Positions 17,131 to 26,313 of a stretch of DNA of 64,000 nt are shown here, piece by piece. The DNA lies in contig NZ_JAGOPN010000003.1 of NCBI RefSeq assembly GCF_017991995.1, positions 341,494 to 405,493 on the forward strand. The letters run 5' to 3'. This DNA is from Pseudacidovorax sp. Its GTDB lineage: Bacteria; Pseudomonadota; Gammaproteobacteria; Burkholderiales; Burkholderiaceae_C. Both the position numbers and the translations under genes were made by a program. A model generated the notes under the pieces. The model was given only the letters and a program-made list of their open reading frames with translations. It was not told where the DNA came from and did not search any database. Positions within the stretch are counted from its first letter, which is position 1, and the number at the start of each line of letters is the position of its first letter.

Positions 17131-18390
17131 TCAGCGCGGGGCGCTGCCGCCCAGCGGCAGGAAGTCGGCCATGGCCAGCACCGACTCCGCCACATCCACC
17201 AGGCGGCGGTTCTGGTTCATGGCGGTCTGGCGCAGCATCTTGTGCGCCTCTTCCTCGCTGAGCTGGCGGTGGGCCATCAGCAGGCCCTTGGCGCGCTCGA
17301 CCACCTTGCGCTCGTTGAGCGAGGCGCGCACGGTCTGCAGTTCGTCGTTCATGGCCTGCAGGCGGCGCGACTGCTCCTGCACCATCTGCAGCACCGAACG
17401 CTCGAGGTTGCGGCCGTAGCCGGCTGCGGGCGCCTCGGCGGTCTCGCCGGCGGCGTCGGCGAAGAAGTCGCCCGGTGTCACCGCCTCGGCTTGCAGCGCC
17501 TCGTAGCGTTGCAGTTCGGCGCGGGCTTGTTCGATCTTGCGGCCGCAGAGGGCGCGCAGTCCGCGGGCCAGCCCGTCCTCGATGGCCTGCATGGCGTCGA
17601 TGCGGCGGGTGCAGCCCTCGAACCACTGTGGGCTCAGGTTGGCGTCGAGCACCGTGCCGGCGGGCGAGGTGCAGCCGATGCGGCGCAGCCGCTCCAGTTC
17701 GGCCAGGTGGGCCGGCGCCTGGCTGGCCTGCCATTGGGCACGCAGCGCCTCGTCGCCGAACTCGCAGAACAGGCCGAAGCAGCGCTCCTGCGATTCGATG
17801 AGGTGCAGCCACTGTTGGCGCTGGGCATCGTCGTTGCCGCCGCGCAGGAAGGCGGCGGCGCCGAAGGCACGCTCCTGGCCGGCGAATTCCTTGCCCTGCA
17901 TGAAATTGAACATGGCGACCAGCCAGCGGGAGATGTCCGGGTCGGTGGCGCCATCGGCTGCTTCGAAGACCACGGCCAGCAGGCCGGCGATCAGCTTCAC
18001 GAAGGCGGCGGTGGCCAGGTCGGGCCCCAGCGCCAGCGCTTCGACGCGCGCGCGCAGGGTAGGCAGGGCGTCCAGCCCCTGCAGCACATAGGCCACGCGG
18101 GGAAACAGCCGGGCGCCGCCGGCCAGGCGCCGGGGATCGTCCACCAGGGGATCCAGGGCGGCACGCACCTGCTGCTCCTTCGCCAGGCAGTCGGCCACCT
18201 GTGCGGACCGCTCGGCGGCGAAGCGCTGGCCGCCGGACCCCAGGAAGACGTTGGTGATGCCGCGTTCGCGCTGCAGTGCATGCACCAGCAGGCCGAGCGT
18301 GCCCACCATTTCGCTGGTGCGGGCGAGCTGGTCGAGCTCGTCGATCTCGCAATGGCGGGCAGCGATCAGGAAGCCAAGGCTGGTCGTCAT
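17131..18390 (-). CDS. nasR: Nitrate/nitrite-responsive antiterminator NasR (NIT-ANTAR)
   Basis: A 419-residue cytoplasmic regulator. Residues about 40-295 form the all-helical NIT nitrate/nitrite sensor, with the typical [18 protein letters not shown] start and the [15 protein letters not shown] segment. A helical linker leads to a C-terminal ANTAR RNA-binding domain (about 350-410; [12 protein letters not shown] and [19 protein letters not shown]). In Klebsiella NasR, nitrate or nitrite triggers ANTAR binding to leader RNA and prevents termination ahead of the nas genes. Here the gene lies directly upstream of just such a leader on the same strand. Start ATG 18390 ([15 protein letters not shown]) is the family start. 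Confidence 0.92.
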   Translation of the reverse strand: MTTSLGFLIAARHCEIDELDQLARTSEMVGTLGLLVHALQRERGITNVFLGSGGQRFAAERSAQVADCLAKEQQVRAALDPLVDDPRRLAGGARLFPRVAYVLQGLDALPTLRARVEALALGPDLATAAFVKLIAGLLAVVFEAADGATDPDISRWLVAMFNFMQGKEFAGQERAFGAAAFLRGGNDDAQRQQWLHLIESQERCFGLFCEFGDEALRAQWQASQAPAHLAELERLRRIGCTSPAGTVLDANLSPQWFEGCTRRIDAMQAIEDGLARGLRALCGRKIEQARAELQRYEALQAEAVTPGDFFADAAGETAEAPAAGYGRNLERSVLQMVQEQSRRLQAMNDELQTVRASLNERKVVERAKGLLMAHRQLSEEEAHKMLRQTAMNQNRRLVDVAESVLAMADFLPLGGSAPR

Positions 18391-18572
18391 GGGCAGGGGC
18401 AGTCGGAATGTGTGGCACGCGCAAGGGGGCGAGAGCATGCCGCAAATTCCATGCCCCTCGGCCGGAGGTGGCACGTTTTCTTGCCTGTCACGAACGCACC
18501 GGCCGCCGACGGCCCGCAAGGGCAAGCCCAGCACCGCCTGCCCGGCCGCAGGCCGCCGCCTACACTGCCGCG

Positions 18573-19634
18573 ATGCGCATTCTGGGCATCGAATCCTCCT
18601 GCGACGAAACGGGCGTGGCCCTCGTCGAGACCCTGGCCGACGGCGGTGTGCCGCGCCTGGCCGCTCACGCGCTGCACAGCCAGATCTCCATGCACCAGGC
18701 CTACGGCGGCGTGGTGCCCGAGCTGGCCAGCCGCGATCACATCCGCCGCGTGCTGCCCCTGACCGAGACGGTACTGGCCGAGGCCGGCTGCACGCGGGCC
18801 GACATCGACGTCGTCGCCTTCACCCGTGGCCCCGGCCTGGCCGGCGCGCTGCTGGTGGGCGCGGGCGTGGCCTGTGCGCTGGGCGCGGCCCTGGGCCGGC
18901 CGGTGCTGGGCGTGCATCACCTCGAAGGGCATCTGCTCTCGCCCTTCCTCAGCGTCGATCCGCCGCAGTTTCCCTTCGTCGCGCTGCTGGTGTCCGGCGG
19001 CCACACGCAGCTGATGCGGGTGGAAGGCGTCGGGCGCTACGAGCTGCTGGGCGAGACCATCGACGACGCCGCGGGCGAGGCCTTCGACAAGAGCGCCAAG
19101 CTGATGGGCCTGCCCTATCCCGGCGGGCCCTGGCTGTCGAAGCTGGCCGAGGGCGGCGATGCGCAGGCCTTCAAGCTGCCACGGCCGCTGCTGCACAGCG
19201 GCGACCTGGATTTTTCCTTCGCCGGCCTCAAGACGGCGGTGCTCACGCAGACCAAGAAGCTGGGTGCCGAACTGGAAGCCCGCAAGGCCGACCTGGCCGC
19301 CTCGACCCAGGCGGCCATCGTCGAGGTGCTCGTGCGTAAGTCGCTCGCGGCGCTGCAGCGCACCGGCCTCACTCGGCTGGTGGTGGCTGGCGGCGTAGGC
19401 GCCAACAAGCTGCTGCGCGAGCAGCTGAATGCCGCCTGCGCTAGGCGCAAGGTGCGGGTGCACTACCCGGAGCTGTCGTTGTGCACCGACAACGGCGCCA
19501 TGATCGCCCTGGCGGCGGCCATGCGCATCCAGTCCGGCCTGTCGCAGCCGGAGGCGCGCTATGCCTTCGACGTCAAGCCGCGCTGGCCGCTGGATGCGCT
19601 GGCCGGGACGCCGCTGCCGTCGCCGACGGCCTGA
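18573..19634 (+). CDS. tsaD: tRNA N6-adenosine threonylcarbamoyltransferase TsaD
   Basis: A 353-residue ASKHA-fold enzyme that, with TsaB and TsaE, transfers the threonylcarbamoyl group to A37 of tRNAs reading ANN codons (t6A). Seen: start [19 protein letters not shown], metal-binding His pair in [32 protein letters not shown], and the [10 protein letters not shown] and [16 protein letters not shown] segments. Normal length with a short C-terminal tail. The ATG at 18573 is fixed by family alignment. Its last 62 bp overlap the 3' end of the convergent LacI-type gene. Confidence 0.97.
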   Translation: MRILGIESSCDETGVALVETLADGGVPRLAAHALHSQISMHQAYGGVVPELASRDHIRRVLPLTETVLAEAGCTRADIDVVAFTRGPGLAGALLVGAGVACALGAALGRPVLGVHHLEGHLLSPFLSVDPPQFPFVALLVSGGHTQLMRVEGVGRYELLGETIDDAAGEAFDKSAKLMGLPYPGGPWLSKLAEGGDAQAFKLPRPLLHSGDLDFSFAGLKTAVLTQTKKLGAELEARKADLAASTQAAIVEVLVRKSLAALQRTGLTRLVVAGGVGANKLLREQLNAACARRKVRVHYPELSLCTDNGAMIALAAAMRIQSGLSQPEARYAFDVKPRWPLDALAGTPLPSPTA

Positions 19635-20640
19635 GCACACTCGACCCCCGCACCAGCAGCTCGCCTTCGAGCACGATGCGCCGCGGCGGCCGGCCGGGCT
19701 CGGTCATGCGCTGCAGCAGCAGCTCGGCGGCCGTGCGGCCGATGTCGGCCGTGGGCTGGGCCATCACGGTGACGGCGGGCTCGGGCAGGGTGGTCCAGTC
19801 GTTGTTGTCGAAGCCGGCGATGGCGATGTCTTCGGGCATGGCCAGGCCCGCCTCGCGCACCGCCTTCCAGGCCCCCAATAGAAGAAGACCGTTGGTTGCA
19901 AGCAAGGCATCCGGGCGCTCGGCCCGGGCCAGCAGCGTGGAGGCCGCCGCCTGGCCCTCGGCCGCCAGCGGGCGCAGGGCCACCACCTGGGGCGCCAGGC
20001 CGGCCTCGCGCATGGCGGCCTCGTAGCCCGCCTGCCGTTCGCGACCGGTGCTGCTGCGCGAGCCGGCCAGCAGCGCGATGCGGCGGCAGCCCTGGGCGAT
20101 CAGGTGCTCGGTCAGGCGGCGAGCGGCGGGGGCGTTGTCCAGCAGCACCAGGTCGGCGGGCGTGCTGCCCTCGGGCGCCCGGTCGACCATCACCACCGGA
20201 AAGGGATGCTGGCCGGCACGGAATCGCCGCGTCAGCTCCAGCGTGGGCGAGAGGATCACGCCGCTGGCCTGCTCGTCCGCCATCAGCTCCAGATAGGACT
20301 GTTCCTTGGCCGGGTCCTCGTCGCTGTTGCACAGGATCAGGCGCAGACCGTGCTGGTAGGCGATGTCTTCCACCGCGCGGCTGATCTCGGTGAAGAAGGG
20401 GTTGCGGATGTCCGAGACGATCAACCCGATGAGCGAGGCCCGCTGCTGCCGCAGCCGTCGCGCGGCCAGGTTGGGCCGGTAGCCCAGCTCGTCGATGGCC
20501 TGCTGCACGCGCTGGCGCAGGTCGGGTCGCACCGCCTCGGGGTGGCTCAGCACCCGCGAGACGGTGGTGGTGGAGGCGCCGGCGCGTTCGGCGACGTCCT
20601 TGATGCTGGCGCTCTGGCGATGCGGCAAGGGCTGCGTCAT
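19573..20640 (-). CDS. LacI-family regulator of the fructose operon (FruR/Cra-like)
   Basis: A 355-residue LacI/GalR repressor: N-terminal helix-turn-helix [19 protein letters not shown] (residues 13-31), hinge [12 protein letters not shown], then the periplasmic-binding-like core with [18 protein letters not shown] and [14 protein letters not shown]. It is divergent from fruB-fruK-fruA with 187 bp between starts and two matching palindromes there. The likely inducer is fructose-1-phosphate or fructose-1,6-bisphosphate, as for other FruR/Cra proteins (inference). The C-terminal 20 residues are encoded antisense to the 3' end of tsaD; no terminator is visible between them. Confidence 0.88.
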   Translation of the reverse strand: MTQPLPHRQSASIKDVAERAGASTTTVSRVLSHPEAVRPDLRQRVQQAIDELGYRPNLAARRLRQQRASLIGLIVSDIRNPFFTEISRAVEDIAYQHGLRLILCNSDEDPAKEQSYLELMADEQASGVILSPTLELTRRFRAGQHPFPVVMVDRAPEGSTPADLVLLDNAPAARRLTEHLIAQGCRRIALLAGSRSSTGRERQAGYEAAMREAGLAPQVVALRPLAAEGQAAASTLLARAERPDALLATNGLLLLGAWKAVREAGLAMPEDIAIAGFDNNDWTTLPEPAVTVMAQPTADIGRTAAELLLQRMTEPGRPPRRIVLEGELLVRGSSVLRPSATAAASRPAHPAASAA

Positions 20641-20650
20641 GGGTGAAAGC

Positions 20651-20664
20651 TGAAATCGATACCA
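20651..20664. promoter_or_regulatory. Candidate FruR operator O1
   Basis: TGAAATCGATACCA, centred on ATCGAT, lies 10 bp before the regulator's start codon. It is the reverse-orientation match of the operator near fruB, so it should mediate autorepression. Confidence 0.6.
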
Positions 20665-20794
20665 GGATTCTGCATTCCGAGGGCGGCGAGGCGATGAAGG
20701 TTCTATCGCCTGAATCTCGGTGTTTACCCTGATTTTTGAGACATATCAGCGGGTTTCAGTGGACAGCCGAGCGCCCGTTTCGATAATTCCGTCA

Positions 20795-20810
20795 TTGGTA
20801 TCGATTCCAA
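20795..20810. promoter_or_regulatory. Candidate FruR operator O2
   Basis: TTGGTATCGATTCCAA is a 16-bp near-perfect palindrome (TTGGnATCGATnCCAA) ending about 7 bp before the AGGAGA ribosome-binding site of fruB. Its centre is 145 bp from O1, a distance compatible with looping by a tetrameric or paired LacI-type repressor. Confidence 0.65.
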
Positions 20811-20827
20811 AACTTTCAGGAGACGGT

Positions 20828-23386
20828 ATGGATCTTCCCGTGCAAGTCCAACTCGCCGCCGCGGTCGCCGACCGTGAGGCTGCCATCCGCGCCGCCGGCG
20901 CCCTGCTGGTCCAGGCCGGCTTCTGCGACCCCGCCTATGCCGACAGCCTGCTGCGTCGCGAGCAGGTCGCCACCACCTACATGGGCCGCGGCCTGGCCGT
21001 GCCGCACGGCATGGTGGAAGACAAGGGCCTGGTGCGCCGCACCGGCCTGGCTGTCGTGCAGGTGCCGGGCGGCGTCGCCTGGGATGCGCCCGACCACCGC
21101 GTGCAGCTCGTGGTGGCGGTGGCCGCAGCTTCCGACCAGCACATCGCCGTGCTGCGCCGCCTGACCCGGCTGATGGCCGATGGCCAGCGCCTCGAAGCCC
21201 TGGCCGCCACCGGCAATGCGGAAGAGATCGTGGCCGCGCTCACCCGCGACGGCGCCGCCCCCGTCGCCACCGCCGTGCCCGAAGACCTGCCGATGGCGCA
21301 GGACGTGGTGCTCGACTACCCGAACGGCCTGCATGCCCGCCCTGCCACGCAGTGGGCGCAGGTGGCCTCGCGCTTTCTGGCCGAGCTGCGCGTGCGCCAT
21401 GGCGACACCGTAGCCGACGCGCGCAGCATGCCCGCGCTGCTGGGCCTGGGCGCAGGCCGCGGCGCGCGCCTGCGCATCTCGGCCGCCGGCCCGGACGCCG
21501 CGCAGGCGCTGGCCGCCCTCAAGGACGTGATCGTCCGTCTGGCGCAGGACGAAAAACGCCAGGCCGAGCAGGCCGCCGCCCGCGAGAAGCAGGCCCACGG
21601 CCTGGGCCGCGAACTGGCCGGCTGGCAACCCGAGGCACGCCAGCACATCGGCGGCATCGCCGCCAGCCCAGGCCTGGTGATCGGCACGCTGGTGATGGCT
21701 GACGCGCCCGCGCTGGAGGTGGCCGACCAGCCCGGCCAGGGCGTGGCCGCCGCTGCCGCCGCGCTCGATGCGGCGCTGGCCGCCGCCGAGGCCGAGCTGA
21801 TCGAGCTGGCCGAAGGCGCCCGCCGCAAGAACGCCGCCGAGCAGGCCGGCATCTTCGAGGCGCACCGCCAGATCCTGGCCCACCCGGAACTGCTGCGCGA
21901 CGCCACCCGGCTGGTCGTGCAGGGCCACGGTGCCGCCTGGTCCTGGCGCCATGCGCTGGCCGGCCATGTGGCGGCCCAGCGCGCCGTCGCCGACCCGGTG
22001 CTGGCTGCCCGCGCCGCCGACCTGCAGGACGTGGGCGACCGCGTGCTGCGCGCCCTGGTGGGCGAGGCCGGCGCCGCCGCGCAGGACCCGTCGCGCTGGC
22101 CCGCCGACAGCCTGCTGCTGGCCGACGACCTGTCGCCCTCGGTCACGGCGCAGATCGACGTGCAACGCGTCAAGGGCTTCTGCACCGCCCGCGGCGGCCC
22201 GACCGCCCACACCGCCATCCTGGCGCGCGCCCTGGGCCTGCCGGCCGTGGTGGCCGCCGGTCCCGGCGTGCTCGCGGCCCGCAGCGGCGAGCGCGCCATC
22301 CTCGACGGCTACCGTGGCCAGCTGCACATCGGCCCCAGCGACGAAGCGCTGGCCCAGGCCCAGGCCATGATCGACCGCCTGGCCCGTCGCCAGGCGGAAG
22401 AGGCCCGCAGCCGTCTGCAGCCGGTGACCACGCTGGACGGCCACGGCCTGGAGATCGCCGCCAACATCAACAAGCCCGAGCAGGTGGCCAAGGCGCTGGA
22501 CCATGGCGCCGAGAGCGTGGGCCTGATGCGCACCGAATTCCTCTTCCTGGAGCGCGACCATGTGCCCGGTGAAGAGGAGCAGTACGCGGTCTACCGCGAC
22601 ATGGTGCGCGCCCTGGGCGGCCGTCCGCTGATCGTGCGTACGCTGGACATCGGCGGCGACAAGCAGGTGCCGCACCTCGATCTGCCGGTGGAGGAGAACC
22701 CCTTCCTCGGCCTGCGCGGCGCCCGCCTGTGCCTGGTCCGCGACGACCTCATGCTGCCCCAGCTGCGCGCTCTGGTGCGCGCCGCGCAGGAGGGGCCGCT
22801 GTCGCTGATGTTCCCCATGATCAGCACCCTCGACGAAGTGCGTCGCCTGCGCGAGCGCCTGGCCGAGGTGCAGCAGTCGCTGGGCCTGGCGCCCGAGCAG
22901 GGCGGCCGGCGCATTCCGGTGGGCATCATGATCGAGGTGCCTTCCGCCGCCATGATGGCCGACCGTCTTTCGCCGCATGTGGACTTCTTCTCCATCGGCA
23001 CCAACGACCTGACGCAGTACGCGCTGGCGGTGGACCGCCAGCATCCGCAACTGGCCACCATGGCCGACAGCCTGCATCCGGCCGTGCTGCGCCTCGTTGC
23101 GCAAACCGTGGAAGGCGCCCGCCGCCACGGCCGCTGGGTCGGCGTTTGCGGCGGCCTGGCCGGCGAGCCGCTGGGCGCGGCCTTGCTGGCCGGCCTGGGC
23201 GTGCAGGAATTAAGCATGAGCGTGGGCGACATCGCCGGCGTCAAGGCCCTGCTGCGCCGCCACAGCCTGGCCGAGCTGCAGGCGCTGGCGAAGGCCGCCC
23301 TGGACATGGACGACGGCGACGCCGTGCGCGCTCTGGCCGCCCAGTTGCGCGACACCGCGCCGGCTGGCGACGAGGTGGCGGCATGA
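20828..23386 (+). CDS. fruB: Fructose PTS multiphosphoryl transfer protein (EIIA-HPr-EI fusion)
   Basis: An 852-residue cytoplasmic fusion that carries phosphate from phosphoenolpyruvate to the membrane fructose permease. Residues 1-145 are EIIA-Fru with active His60 (GLAVPHGM); about 155-240 are an HPr-like domain with His169 (NGLHARPA); about 270-840 are enzyme I with His461 (GGPTAHTAILARALG), the PEP-binding region MRTEFLFLERD, and the IGTNDLTQYALAVDR loop. E. coli FruB lacks enzyme I; the full fusion is typical of bacteria without a general sugar PTS. The start ATG 20828 has AGGAGA six bases upstream. The stop overlaps fruK (ATGA). Confidence 0.97.
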   Translation: MDLPVQVQLAAAVADREAAIRAAGALLVQAGFCDPAYADSLLRREQVATTYMGRGLAVPHGMVEDKGLVRRTGLAVVQVPGGVAWDAPDHRVQLVVAVAAASDQHIAVLRRLTRLMADGQRLEALAATGNAEEIVAALTRDGAAPVATAVPEDLPMAQDVVLDYPNGLHARPATQWAQVASRFLAELRVRHGDTVADARSMPALLGLGAGRGARLRISAAGPDAAQALAALKDVIVRLAQDEKRQAEQAAAREKQAHGLGRELAGWQPEARQHIGGIAASPGLVIGTLVMADAPALEVADQPGQGVAAAAAALDAALAAAEAELIELAEGARRKNAAEQAGIFEAHRQILAHPELLRDATRLVVQGHGAAWSWRHALAGHVAAQRAVADPVLAARAADLQDVGDRVLRALVGEAGAAAQDPSRWPADSLLLADDLSPSVTAQIDVQRVKGFCTARGGPTAHTAILARALGLPAVVAAGPGVLAARSGERAILDGYRGQLHIGPSDEALAQAQAMIDRLARRQAEEARSRLQPVTTLDGHGLEIAANINKPEQVAKALDHGAESVGLMRTEFLFLERDHVPGEEEQYAVYRDMVRALGGRPLIVRTLDIGGDKQVPHLDLPVEENPFLGLRGARLCLVRDDLMLPQLRALVRAAQEGPLSLMFPMISTLDEVRRLRERLAEVQQSLGLAPEQGGRRIPVGIMIEVPSAAMMADRLSPHVDFFSIGTNDLTQYALAVDRQHPQLATMADSLHPAVLRLVAQTVEGARRHGRWVGVCGGLAGEPLGAALLAGLGVQELSMSVGDIAGVKALLRRHSLAELQALAKAALDMDDGDAVRALAAQLRDTAPAGDEVAA

Positions 23387-24351
23387 CGTCCACGGCGATG
23401 CAGCTGATCACGGTCACGCCCAACCCGGCGATCGACCACACCGTCTCGCTCGACCGGCTGGAGCCCGGCGCCGTGCACCGCGCTCGCGCCGAGCAGTTCG
23501 AGGCCGGCGGCAAGGGCATTGGCGTGGCGGCGGTCGCTGCTGCGCTGGGCCTGCGCACGGCGGCCTCGGGCTGGCTGGGGGACCAGAACCCGCAGCTGTT
23601 CGAACGCGCCTTCGCCGAGCGCGGCATCGCCGACGCCATGGTGCGCGTGCCGGGCCGCACCCGCACCAACATCAAGCTGGCCGACGCCGAACGCGGCGAC
23701 AGCACCGACATCAACCTGGCCGGCATCGCCTTCGACGCCCAAGCTACCGCGCAGGCCGAAGCCGCGCTGCTGGCGCGCCTGGCGCCGCTGGTGGGCGAGG
23801 GCACCTGGTGCACCCTGGCCGGCAGCCTGCCGCCCGGCGTGGGCGTCGAGAGCCTGCTGCGCCTGGCCGAGGCGCTGCGCGCCCGCGGCGCCCGCCTGAT
23901 GGTGGACACCGGCGGCAAGGTGCTGGGCGAGCTGCTCGACCGGCTGCCGGCCGCGCCCGACTTCCTCAAGCCCAACCGCGCCGAGCTGGAAGAGCTGGTC
24001 GGGCAGCCGCTGCCCGCTGCGGCCGACGTGGCACGCGCGGCGCTGGCGCTGCGTGCGCACGGCGTGGGGCTGGTGGTCGTCTCGCTGGGCGGCGACGGCG
24101 CCGTCATCGCGGGCGAGGGCGGCTGCTGGCTGGCCCTGCCGCCACGCGTGCCGGTGGCCACCACCGTTGGCGCCGGCGATGCGCTGGTGGCCGGCACGCT
24201 GGTGGCGCTGGTCGAAGGTCGCGACTACCCCGAAGCCGTGGTCTTCGGCATGGCCTGCGCCGCTGCCCGCATCCAGCGCATCGCGCCCGGGCTGCCGCCG
24301 CGGGTCGAGATCGAGGCCCTGGCCGCGCGCATCGCGCTGCAGCCGGTCTGA
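23383..24351 (+). CDS. fruK: 1-Phosphofructokinase
   Basis: A 322-residue PfkB-family kinase converting fructose-1-phosphate and ATP to fructose-1,6-bisphosphate. Family marks are TVTPNPAIDHTVSLD at the N-terminus, FEAGGKGIGVA (substrate loop, normally GGKGINVA; here Ile-Gly), KPNRAELEELVG, and the anion-hole/catalytic-base motif TVGAGDALVAG. Its ATG overlaps the fruB stop by 4 bp, so the two are translationally coupled. Confidence 0.95.
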   Translation: MTSTAMQLITVTPNPAIDHTVSLDRLEPGAVHRARAEQFEAGGKGIGVAAVAAALGLRTAASGWLGDQNPQLFERAFAERGIADAMVRVPGRTRTNIKLADAERGDSTDINLAGIAFDAQATAQAEAALLARLAPLVGEGTWCTLAGSLPPGVGVESLLRLAEALRARGARLMVDTGGKVLGELLDRLPAAPDFLKPNRAELEELVGQPLPAAADVARAALALRAHGVGLVVVSLGGDGAVIAGEGGCWLALPPRVPVATTVGAGDALVAGTLVALVEGRDYPEAVVFGMACAAARIQRIAPGLPPRVEIEALAARIALQPV

Positions 24352-24436
24352 CCGGCATCGAAGCCGCCGACGCCCCATTCAAGATTCCGTTATCCCTTCT
24401 GTCACTCACCCCACCAAGACCCCGCCAGGAGACACC

Positions 24437-26206
24437 ATGGCCTCACTCATCGCCATTGCCGCCAGCCAGGCCGGACCCGCGCACAGCTTCATGCTGGGCG
24501 AGGTGCTGGCCGACGCCGCCCGCCAGCTCGGGCACGACCTGAAGCTGCAGGTGCAGAGCTCGCTCGGCACCCAGGGCCAGCTCTCGGCCGCGGAACTCGC
24601 CCAGGCTTCGGCCGTCATCGTGGCGGCCGACGCCGGTGCCGCCGTGGACCGCAGCGCGCTGCCCGCCGGCCGCGTGCTGGACGTAGCGCCCGACGCCGTG
24701 TTCCGCGATGCCGGCGCCGTGCTGCGCCAGGCGCTGGCCCTGGCCGGTGCGCCGGCTTCTGCGCCTGTTTCCGCTGCGCCCGTGGCAGCCGCAGCAGCCA
24801 GGCCACTGAAGATCGTCGCCATCACCTCCTGCCCCACCGGCGTGGCCCACACCTTCATGGCCGCCGAGGCGCTGGAGCAGGGCGCCCGCGCGCTGGGCCA
24901 CCAGATCCAGGTGGAGACGCAGGGCTCGGTGGGCGCGCAGAACACGCTGGGCGCCCAGGCCATCGACGAGGCCGACCTGGTGTTGATCGCCGCCGACACC
25001 CAGGTGGACCGCAGCCGCTTCGCCGGCAAGCGCCTGCATTCCTCGGGCACCAAGGCTGCCATCCACGACGCGCAGGGCCTGATCGCCAAGGCACAGGCCG
25101 AGGCGGCCGTCTGGGGCGGGGAGGGCGCCGCGGCTGCCGCATCCACCGCCGCAGCCGGCGCCAAGCCGGCGGGCAAGGTCGCGGCCACCGGCCCCTACAA
25201 GCACCTGATGACCGGCGTCTCCTTCATGCTGCCCTTCGTGGTGGCGGGCGGCCTGCTGATCGCGCTCGCCTTCGCGCTGGGCGGCATCTATGTCTACGAC
25301 GACGCGCACAAGGGCACGCTGGGCTGGACGCTGTTCCAGATCGGCGCCAAGGGCGGCTTCGCGCTGATGGTGCCGGCGCTGGCCGGCTACATCGCCTTCT
25401 CCATCGCCGACCGGCCCGGGATCGCGCCCGGCATGATCGGCGGCCTGCTGGCGGGTACCGTCGGCGCCGGCTTCCTGGGCGGCATCGCCGCGGGCTTCAT
25501 CGCCGGCTACTCGGTCAACGCGCTCAACCGCTGGATCCGCCTGCCACGCGGATTGGAGGGCCTCAAGCCGGTGCTGCTGCTGCCACTGCTGGGTGCGGCC
25601 ATCACGGGCGTGGCCATGATGCTCGTGATCGGCCAGCCGGTGGCGGCCATCATGGCGGCGCTGACCGACTGGCTCAAGGGCATGCAGACCAGCAGCGCCG
25701 TGCTGCTGGGCATCACGCTGGGCGCCATGATGGCGGCCGACATGGGCGGGCCGATCAACAAGGCGGCCTATGTGTTCTCCACCACGCTGATCGCCTCGGG
25801 CGTGGCCACGCCGATGGCCGCCGCCATGGCTGCCGGCATGGTGCCGCCGTTGGGCATCGCGCTGGCCTGCCGCCTCTTCGCCAGCCGCTTCACGCCCGAC
25901 GAGCGCGAGGCCAGCAAGGCCGCCGCGGTGCTGGGCCTGGCCTTCATCACCGAGGGCGCGATTCCCTATGTGGCGCGCGATCCGCTGCGCGTGATTCCGG
26001 CCTGTGTGCTGGGCTCGGCCACCGCCGGCGCGCTGTCGATGATGTGGGGCATCGCCCTGCAGGCGCCGCATGGTGGCGTGTTCGTGCTGGCCATTCCCAA
26101 TGCGGTCAACCATGTCGTCCTGTATGCGCTGGCCATCCTGATCGGCAGTGTGGTGACGGCGCTGGCGCTGGGTGCGTTCAAGAAGAAGGTGGTGGTGGCG
26201 GCCTGA
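24437..26206 (+). CDS. fruA: Fructose-specific PTS permease, EIIB'BC
   Basis: A 589-residue inner-membrane permease that imports fructose as fructose-1-phosphate. Residues 1-100 are a duplicated B' domain whose catalytic Cys is lost (AIAASQAGPAHS), as usual for B'. Residues about 125-225 are the active EIIB domain with Cys132 (TSCPTGVAHTFMAAEAL). An Ala/Gly-rich linker leads to the EIIC membrane domain from about 250, including GGPINKAAYVFSTTLIASG and FITEGAIPYVARDPLRVIP. The ATG at 24437 follows AGGAGACACC. Order fruB-fruK-fruA is the classical operon. Confidence 0.97.
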   Translation: MASLIAIAASQAGPAHSFMLGEVLADAARQLGHDLKLQVQSSLGTQGQLSAAELAQASAVIVAADAGAAVDRSALPAGRVLDVAPDAVFRDAGAVLRQALALAGAPASAPVSAAPVAAAAARPLKIVAITSCPTGVAHTFMAAEALEQGARALGHQIQVETQGSVGAQNTLGAQAIDEADLVLIAADTQVDRSRFAGKRLHSSGTKAAIHDAQGLIAKAQAEAAVWGGEGAAAAASTAAAGAKPAGKVAATGPYKHLMTGVSFMLPFVVAGGLLIALAFALGGIYVYDDAHKGTLGWTLFQIGAKGGFALMVPALAGYIAFSIADRPGIAPGMIGGLLAGTVGAGFLGGIAAGFIAGYSVNALNRWIRLPRGLEGLKPVLLLPLLGAAITGVAMMLVIGQPVAAIMAALTDWLKGMQTSSAVLLGITLGAMMAADMGGPINKAAYVFSTTLIASGVATPMAAAMAAGMVPPLGIALACRLFASRFTPDEREASKAAAVLGLAFITEGAIPYVARDPLRVIPACVLGSATAGALSMMWGIALQAPHGGVFVLAIPNAVNHVVLYALAILIGSVVTALALGAFKKKVVVAA

Positions 26207-26230
26207 TTCAGCGCACACCGCCTTCCGCCA

Positions 26231-26270
26231 GCGGCGGGCCTGTGCATGCGCAGGCCCGCCGCCTTTTTTT
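26231..26270 (+). terminator. Intrinsic terminator of the fru operon
   Basis: A 12-bp perfect stem (GCGGCGGGCCTG/CAGGCCCGCCGC) with an 8-nt loop is followed by seven Ts, 24 bp after the fruA stop. A strong rho-independent terminator. Confidence 0.92.
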
Positions 26271-26313
26271 GGCGCGTTAAGCTGCGCCGCCTGATTTCCA
26301 AGGAGAGCCATCC

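Noticed and set aside
18469..18485. Sigma-54-like TGGCAC...TTGCC upstream of tsaD
   Set aside because: The distance between GG and GC is 11 bp rather than 10, and tsaD is a housekeeping gene.
20816..23128. 770-codon open frame antisense to fruB
   Set aside because: Shadow of a highly GC-rich gene; His/Gln/Gly-rich translation with no domain and no start context.
24437..24740. Loss of the catalytic Cys in the first EIIB-like domain of FruA
   Set aside because: This is the usual degenerate B' domain of FruA permeases; the active Cys132 is in the second copy.
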